Shown piece by piece: positions 28,457-32,008 of a stretch of 32,008 bases of DNA. Under the pieces are notes generated by a model. That model was not told the origin of the DNA, did no database searches, and worked only from the letters and a program-made list of their open reading frames with translations. Position 1 is the first letter of the stretch. Every line of letters starts with the position of its first letter. The DNA is from an uncultured Candidatus Saccharibacteria bacterium (GTDB lineage Bacteria; Patescibacteriota; Saccharimonadia; Saccharimonadales; Saccharimonadaceae). The position numbers and the translations under genes were made by a program. The stretch spans positions 13,882 through 45,889 of the forward strand of contig CARSRA010000003.1 of the NCBI GenBank assembly GCA_949063825.1, in the 5' to 3' direction.

Positions 28457-30076
28457 CTAGTACATTCCGCCCATATCTGGAGCTGGGGCTGCTGGTTGTT
28501 TTTCTGGTACGTCAACAATCAGAGCGCCCATAGTAATAGCAGTCGCTGCAATGCTAGTAGCGCTCTGCACGGCTTCTTTAGTTACTTTGGCTGGGTCGAT
28601 TACGCCAGCTTTTTTGAGATCAGTCAGACCTTTTTCTGGTTCCATGACATTAATGCCGAAGCCCGGCTTAGCTTTCTCGACTTCCGCCAGTAGAGCTTGA
28701 GAATTGAGCCCAGCATTTTCCATGATATGCACAAACGGAGCTTCGAGTGCGCGTTTGACGATTTTTGCCCCGTCGCTTTCCGCTTTAAGTTTGGCGGCAA
28801 GGTTGACTAGTGTTACGCCACCACCAGCGACAATTCCTTCGGCGAGGGCAGCCTTAGTTGCGGCTACAGCATCATCAACGCGGAATTTCTTTTCGTCGAT
28901 CTCGGTTTCCGAAGCGCCACCAACTTTGATTACGGCGACTTTACCGAGTAGGGCGGCTGCGCGCTTCTCTAATTCTTCGCGCTCATAATCTGACTTTGCG
29001 AGTTTTGCTTGACTTTGGATCAGATCAATGCGCGCTTCTACGTCCTTTTGATTCCCTGCACCCTTGATGATAGTGGTTTCATCTTTGGTTGCAAGGACTT
29101 TACCGCAAGAACCGAGCACTTCCATGCCAACTTCTTCGAGCTTCATACCTTTATCGCTTGAAACTACGGTCGCGTCGGTCAGGATAGCGATGTCTTCCAT
29201 GATTTCTTTGCGGCGATCACCGAAACTTGGTGCCTTGAGAACTAGTGTATTAAACACGCCTTTAAGCTTATTTAGTACCAAAACCGAGAGAGCTTCACCT
29301 TCAACTTCTTCGGCGATGATTACGAGGTCTTTGCGTCCAGCCTGTGCGCATTGCTCGAGCAACGGCAATAATTCTTGAGCGCTCGAGATTTTCTTGTCGG
29401 TCACGAGGATCAATGGCTTATCAAATGCCGCTTCCTGACGATTAGTGTCCGTAATGAAGAATGGCGATGAAAAACCTTTGTCATAGGTAAAGCCTTCTAC
29501 GATCTCTTGCTCCATTTCGAGGCCCTGGCCCTGTTCGACGGTAACTACGCCATCTTTGCCGATTTTACTAATTACGTCAGCGATTAGCTTGCCGATCTCG
29601 GCATCACCAGCGGAAATCGAAGCCACTTCAGCGACTTTCTGATCATCGCCATCAATTTTTTCGGCTGATTTTTCGATATTTTTGATGATTTCAGCGCCAG
29701 CTTCTTCGATTCCGCGGCGTAATTCCATAGGATTAACCTCAGCGGCAATTAGTTTGTTAGCTTCGTTGAGAATATTGTAAGTAAGTACGGTGACTGTGGT
29801 AGTGCCATCACCGGCAACTTTATTGAGCTTTTGGGCGGCACTTTTGATAAGCTTGGCACCGATTTGTTCGCCGAGGTTTTCTTCGGTAGAACCAAGATCT
29901 ACGGCCTCAGCTACAGTTACACCATCATGAGTGATAGTTGGTGCGCCATATGATTTTTCGATGACAACGTTTTGCCCTTTTGGACCAAAAGTCACCTTTA
30001 CGGCATCATAAAGTTGTTTTGCGCCAGCGAGTACTTTATCGCGAGCTTCGTTAGTATAAAAGATTTTCTTTGCCAT
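28457..30076 (-). CDS. groEL: Chaperonin GroEL (Cpn60)
   Basis: 539 residues, the usual length. GroEL forms a double heptameric ring that folds proteins inside its cavity in an ATP cycle with GroES. Family signatures are clear: KVTFGPKGQNVVIEKSYGAP with the ITHDGVTVA stretch next, the nucleotide site GDGTTTVTVL (about 86-95), apical SSPFFITDT and LVTDKKISSAQELLPLLEQ, and VAGGGVTLVNLAAKL near 409. Catalytic Asp residues lie in GDGTT and in the C-terminal NAGLNSQALLAEVEK region. The tail ends APDMGGMY, a shortened GGM tail. AAGGAG precedes the ATG. It lies 23 nt after groES in one operon. Confidence 0.98.
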   Translation of the reverse strand: MAKKIFYTNEARDKVLAGAKQLYDAVKVTFGPKGQNVVIEKSYGAPTITHDGVTVAEAVDLGSTEENLGEQIGAKLIKSAAQKLNKVAGDGTTTVTVLTYNILNEANKLIAAEVNPMELRRGIEEAGAEIIKNIEKSAEKIDGDDQKVAEVASISAGDAEIGKLIADVISKIGKDGVVTVEQGQGLEMEQEIVEGFTYDKGFSSPFFITDTNRQEAAFDKPLILVTDKKISSAQELLPLLEQCAQAGRKDLVIIAEEVEGEALSVLVLNKLKGVFNTLVLKAPSFGDRRKEIMEDIAILTDATVVSSDKGMKLEEVGMEVLGSCGKVLATKDETTIIKGAGNQKDVEARIDLIQSQAKLAKSDYEREELEKRAAALLGKVAVIKVGGASETEIDEKKFRVDDAVAATKAALAEGIVAGGGVTLVNLAAKLKAESDGAKIVKRALEAPFVHIMENAGLNSQALLAEVEKAKPGFGINVMEPEKGLTDLKKAGVIDPAKVTKEAVQSATSIAATAITMGALIVDVPEKQPAAPAPDMGGMY

Positions 30077-30099
30077 AATACTCCTTAATTTGAATCCAA

Positions 30100-30354
30100 T
30101 TATAATGTCGCAAGGACATCTTCTTCTTTGAGAATGATATAATCCTTGTCGTCGATTTTAACATCGGTAGTAGAATAATTTTTGTAAACGATCTTATCGC
30201 CCTTTTTGATATTCTTGACCTCTGGGCCAACTGACTCGACAGTGGCGTAAGCGGGTGCCTCTTTGGCTTGACCCAGTAGGATACCGGATTTAGTAGTTGC
30301 GGTGGCTTCTTCTTTGACTGCGATGACGCGGTCAGATAATGGTTTTAACTGCAT
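30100..30354 (-). CDS. groES: Co-chaperonin GroES
   Basis: 84 residues, about ten short of the usual 94-97. GroES caps the GroEL cavity. LKPLSDRVIAVKEEATATTK is the standard start, SGILLGQAKEAPAYATVESV contains the mobile loop (ILL in place of the usual IVL) and the strand after it, and GDKIVYKNYSTTDVKIDDKD, then YIILKEEDVLATL close the fold. The shortening seems to fall in the roof and middle loops. AAAGGAG precedes the ATG. The gene is preceded by a CIRCE element, so it is expected to be repressed by HrcA and induced by heat. Confidence 0.96.
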   Translation of the reverse strand: MQLKPLSDRVIAVKEEATATTKSGILLGQAKEAPAYATVESVGPEVKNIKKGDKIVYKNYSTTDVKIDDKDYIILKEEDVLATL

Positions 30355-30374
30355 TTTAACTCCTTTATATCCCC

Positions 30375-30403
30375 ATGGTAACGCAGATTTTTAGCACTGT
30401 CAA
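30375..30403 (-). promoter_or_regulatory. groES-groEL promoter
   Basis: Minus-strand TTGACA (30403-30398), a 17-nt spacer and TACCAT (30380-30375). The -35 lies inside the CIRCE spacer and right arm, so a bound repressor would block polymerase directly. Confidence 0.65.
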
Positions 30404-30417
30404 TAGATGAGTGCTAA
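30391..30417 (-). promoter_or_regulatory. CIRCE operator (HrcA site) upstream of groES
   Basis: Minus-strand TTAGCACTC, nine bases, then CAGTGCTAA. This matches CIRCE (TTAGCACTC-N9-GAGTGCTAA) at 17 of 18 arm positions. HrcA is the known repressor; hrcA itself is not in the window. Confidence 0.9.
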
Positions 30418-30444
30418 GATGGAGAGTATTTGATATTTATATAG

Positions 30445-30450
30445 TATAAT
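30445..30450 (+). promoter_or_regulatory. -10 element of murE, leaderless type
   Basis: TATAAT followed by GACCTC and the ATG at 30457. There is no Shine-Dalgarno and no clear -35. It is divergent from the groES promoter. Confidence 0.55.
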
Positions 30451-30456
30451 GACCTC

Positions 30457-31905
30457 ATGAGTTTGAAGAGTAAGTTGGAGAAAGTGCCAGGCTATAACAC
30501 CGCGATGCGGCCGTGGCATTATATACAGGCACTGGGCGCGGCGACGCGTTACAACCGCCCAGCGAAGAATCTGCGCGTGATTGCCGTGACGGGCACAAAT
30601 GGTAAGACTACGACTTGTTTTATGATTTGGAAAATGTTGAGCGATGCAGGGCTTAAGACTGGTCTATTGACGACGGTAGCTTGGGGTGGCGTGAATGGTG
30701 ACGAGAAGGATGTTATACTGGCAAAAAAATCTGACGGGGCTAAACCATTAAAACTTTCTCAGATTGATGCTGGGCCACTTCATCAGCAGCTCGAGCATAT
30801 GACCACCGAGCGCGTAGGGACATTGAACCGCCGGATCAAGGCGATTACGAATGCCGGCGCTGAATTTCTCGTTCTCGAGGTGACTTCGCATGCGCTGATG
30901 CAGTCGCGCACACTCGGAATTCCGGTGGAAATGGCAGTGTTCACCAATCTTACACATGAGCACTTAGATTATCATGGCACTTTCGCCAAATATCGCGCGG
31001 CAAAACTCAAATTGTTTAAGAAAACCGATATCGGTATCGTGAATCACGATGACAAGAATGCGCGTTATTTTGAGGAACTTTATGCGCCTGGTGATATAAT
31101 TACATATGGTATTCAACAGGGTGATTACCGTGCAGTAGATATAAAGCTCAGTGCTGCTGGAGTAGAATATTCGTGTGGTGATATGAAAATTCAAACGCAG
31201 ATTCCTGGGAGATTTAATGTTTATAATTCCCTGGCTGCGGTCGCAGTGGGTAAGCGAATCGGCCTTACAGACGCAGAAGTTGAGCATGGCATAACATCCT
31301 TGACGGCGGTAGAAGGTCGGATGACGCGAGTACGCGAAGGCCAAGATTTTGAAGTGATCGTCGACTATGCGCACGCGCCAGATGCTCTAGAGAAAGTATT
31401 TGAATCGGTGGGTAAAAATGCTGGCCAGTCTGCAATGGATGATGATTCGAAAAAAGTCGCAAAATCCAAGAAGAACCCCAAAGAAAAAGTCTATCGCAAG
31501 ATCCCTAGTTTTACGGGGCGGATTATCTCGGTGCATGGTGGAGCGGGGCGACGAGATCCGTCGACACGTGAGGAACGTGGAGCGATTCTCGGTCGCGAGA
31601 GCGATGTTGTGATTATTACTGAAGACGACTCACGCGACGAAGATCCAGCGTTGATCGCTGCGGCTTTTGTAAAAGGTGCCAAGAGAGCCGGTAAAACGGT
31701 AGATAAAGACCTCTTTGTAGAGTTAGATCGTCGTTCGGCGATCAAAAAGGCTTTAGAGATGGCTAAAAAAGGCGATTTGGTTTTGATTCTCGGCAAAGGT
31801 CACGAAAAGACGATTTTGCGGGCGGATGGCCCCCATGTTTTTGAAGATATCAAGGTCGCAGAAGAGCTTCTCAAAGAGATGAAAGGGGCGAAAAATGGAG
31901 CCTAA
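30457..31905 (+). CDS. murE: MurE-type Mur ligase (UDP-MurNAc-tripeptide synthetase), shortened N-terminus
   Basis: 482 residues. MurE adds the third amino acid to UDP-MurNAc-Ala-Glu in the cytosol. The ATP loop VTGTNGKTTTCFMIWKML is at about 43-60, where canonical MurE has it near 110. The first domain, which holds the UDP part of the substrate, is therefore mostly missing. The central domain has FTNLTHEHLDYHGTFAKYR and RFNVYNSLAAVAVG, the joint EGRMTRV, and VIVDYAHAPDALEKVFESVG. A Lys-rich insertion (about 330-350) follows. The C-terminal domain has HGGAGRRDPSTREERGAILG, EDDSRDEDP (about 388-396) and LILGKGHEKTI. The position of the usual DNPR motif for meso-DAP reads DDSR, so the third residue cannot be assigned. 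The start is leaderless type. The next gene overlaps the stop by 11 nt. Confidence 0.88.
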   Translation: MSLKSKLEKVPGYNTAMRPWHYIQALGAATRYNRPAKNLRVIAVTGTNGKTTTCFMIWKMLSDAGLKTGLLTTVAWGGVNGDEKDVILAKKSDGAKPLKLSQIDAGPLHQQLEHMTTERVGTLNRRIKAITNAGAEFLVLEVTSHALMQSRTLGIPVEMAVFTNLTHEHLDYHGTFAKYRAAKLKLFKKTDIGIVNHDDKNARYFEELYAPGDIITYGIQQGDYRAVDIKLSAAGVEYSCGDMKIQTQIPGRFNVYNSLAAVAVGKRIGLTDAEVEHGITSLTAVEGRMTRVREGQDFEVIVDYAHAPDALEKVFESVGKNAGQSAMDDDSKKVAKSKKNPKEKVYRKIPSFTGRIISVHGGAGRRDPSTREERGAILGRESDVVIITEDDSRDEDPALIAAAFVKGAKRAGKTVDKDLFVELDRRSAIKKALEMAKKGDLVLILGKGHEKTILRADGPHVFEDIKVAEELLKEMKGAKNGA

Positions 31906-32008
31906 TTCCCTTGGTCATTCAGCAGATAACGAATTAGACTCTCATGCCACTGGAGATAATGTAACTTCTTGGGATGATTTGAGTAAAATAGAATTTGCGG
32001 GGGGGGGG
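31895..32008 (+). CDS. Unknown gene, first 38 codons only (runs off window)
   Basis: The ATG at 31895 overlaps the murE end by 11 nt in another frame and stays open to the window edge. The start is polar and acidic: MEPNSLGHSADNELDSHATG, then DNVTSWDDLSKIEFA and Gly. A purine-rich GAAAGGGG segment in the murE end can act as ribosome binding site. The last ten bases are all G, which would encode GGG and may be an assembly artefact. No family can be assigned. Overlap with murE suggests the same transcript and perhaps a cell-wall role (inference). Confidence 0.5.
   Translation, partial: MEPNSLGHSADNELDSHATGDNVTSWDDLSKIEFAGGG

Noticed and set aside
1..32008. TGA recoded as an amino acid (as in Gracilibacteria)
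   Set aside because: TGA ends dnaN and several other genes at the expected length, with no in-frame TGA inside conserved genes.

Overview
The window looks like the replication-origin region of a small-genome Patescibacteria (CPR) bacterium, most probably a Candidatus Saccharibacteria (TM7) relative. This rests on three things seen together: the order khpB-yidC-rnpA-rpmH-dnaA-dnaN-recF, an adjacent type IV secretion (T4SS)-like operon with a PrgI-family protein and a VirB4 ATPase, and a cluster of small VirB2/TrbC-like pilins. TGA is used as an ordinary stop (for example dnaN and the pilin gene ending at 25202), which argues against the recoded Gracilibacteria/Absconditabacteria. The taxonomic call is an inference; no rRNA gene is present. 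No tRNA, CRISPR array, transposase or phage gene was seen.

Layout. 1-3.4 kb: start of a GT2 glycosyltransferase, then a two-gene operon (an unknown membrane-anchored protein and a surface protein with three ricin-type trefoils). 3.4-5.7 kb: a LexA-like DNA-binding protein without the peptidase domain, divergent from an LCP-family cell-wall ligase. 5.7-7.7 kb: khpB, yidC, rnpA, rpmH on the minus strand. 7.7-9.7 kb: a probable two-part oriC flanking dnaA, with DnaA boxes on both sides. 9.7-11.8 kb: dnaN and recF.

11.8-23.9 kb: a minus-strand operon of seven genes reading toward recF: a VirB6/TrbL-like channel protein, PrgI, a TraC/VirB4-like accessory protein, the VirB4 ATPase, an unknown 919-aa membrane protein, a two-domain peptidoglycan hydrolase (VirB1-like role) and a PEGA-like membrane protein. 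A consensus-type extended -10 promoter drives it. Facing away from it at 24.1-27.2 kb lie six pilin-like genes. One is an internal duplication, two share a perfect 194-bp 3' segment, and one has an eight-G tract in its signal-peptide region where three alternative starts lie in different frames. Together these suggest a surface appendage or secretion machine with a diversifying pilin set. No relaxase or VirD4 coupling protein is visible, so conjugation is not supported by this window.

27.2-32.0 kb: a two-TM protein with a soluble C-terminus, a Pro/Ala-rich small protein, the groES-groEL operon under a CIRCE element, a murE-type ligase that lacks most of its first domain, and the start of an unknown gene that runs into a ten-G run at the window edge.

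A recurring regulatory trait is a -10 hexamer placed exactly 6 nt before an ATG with no Shine-Dalgarno (GT2, yidC, first pilin, the 27282 gene, murE). This predicts leaderless mRNAs. Other genes have ordinary GGAG-type ribosome binding sites.
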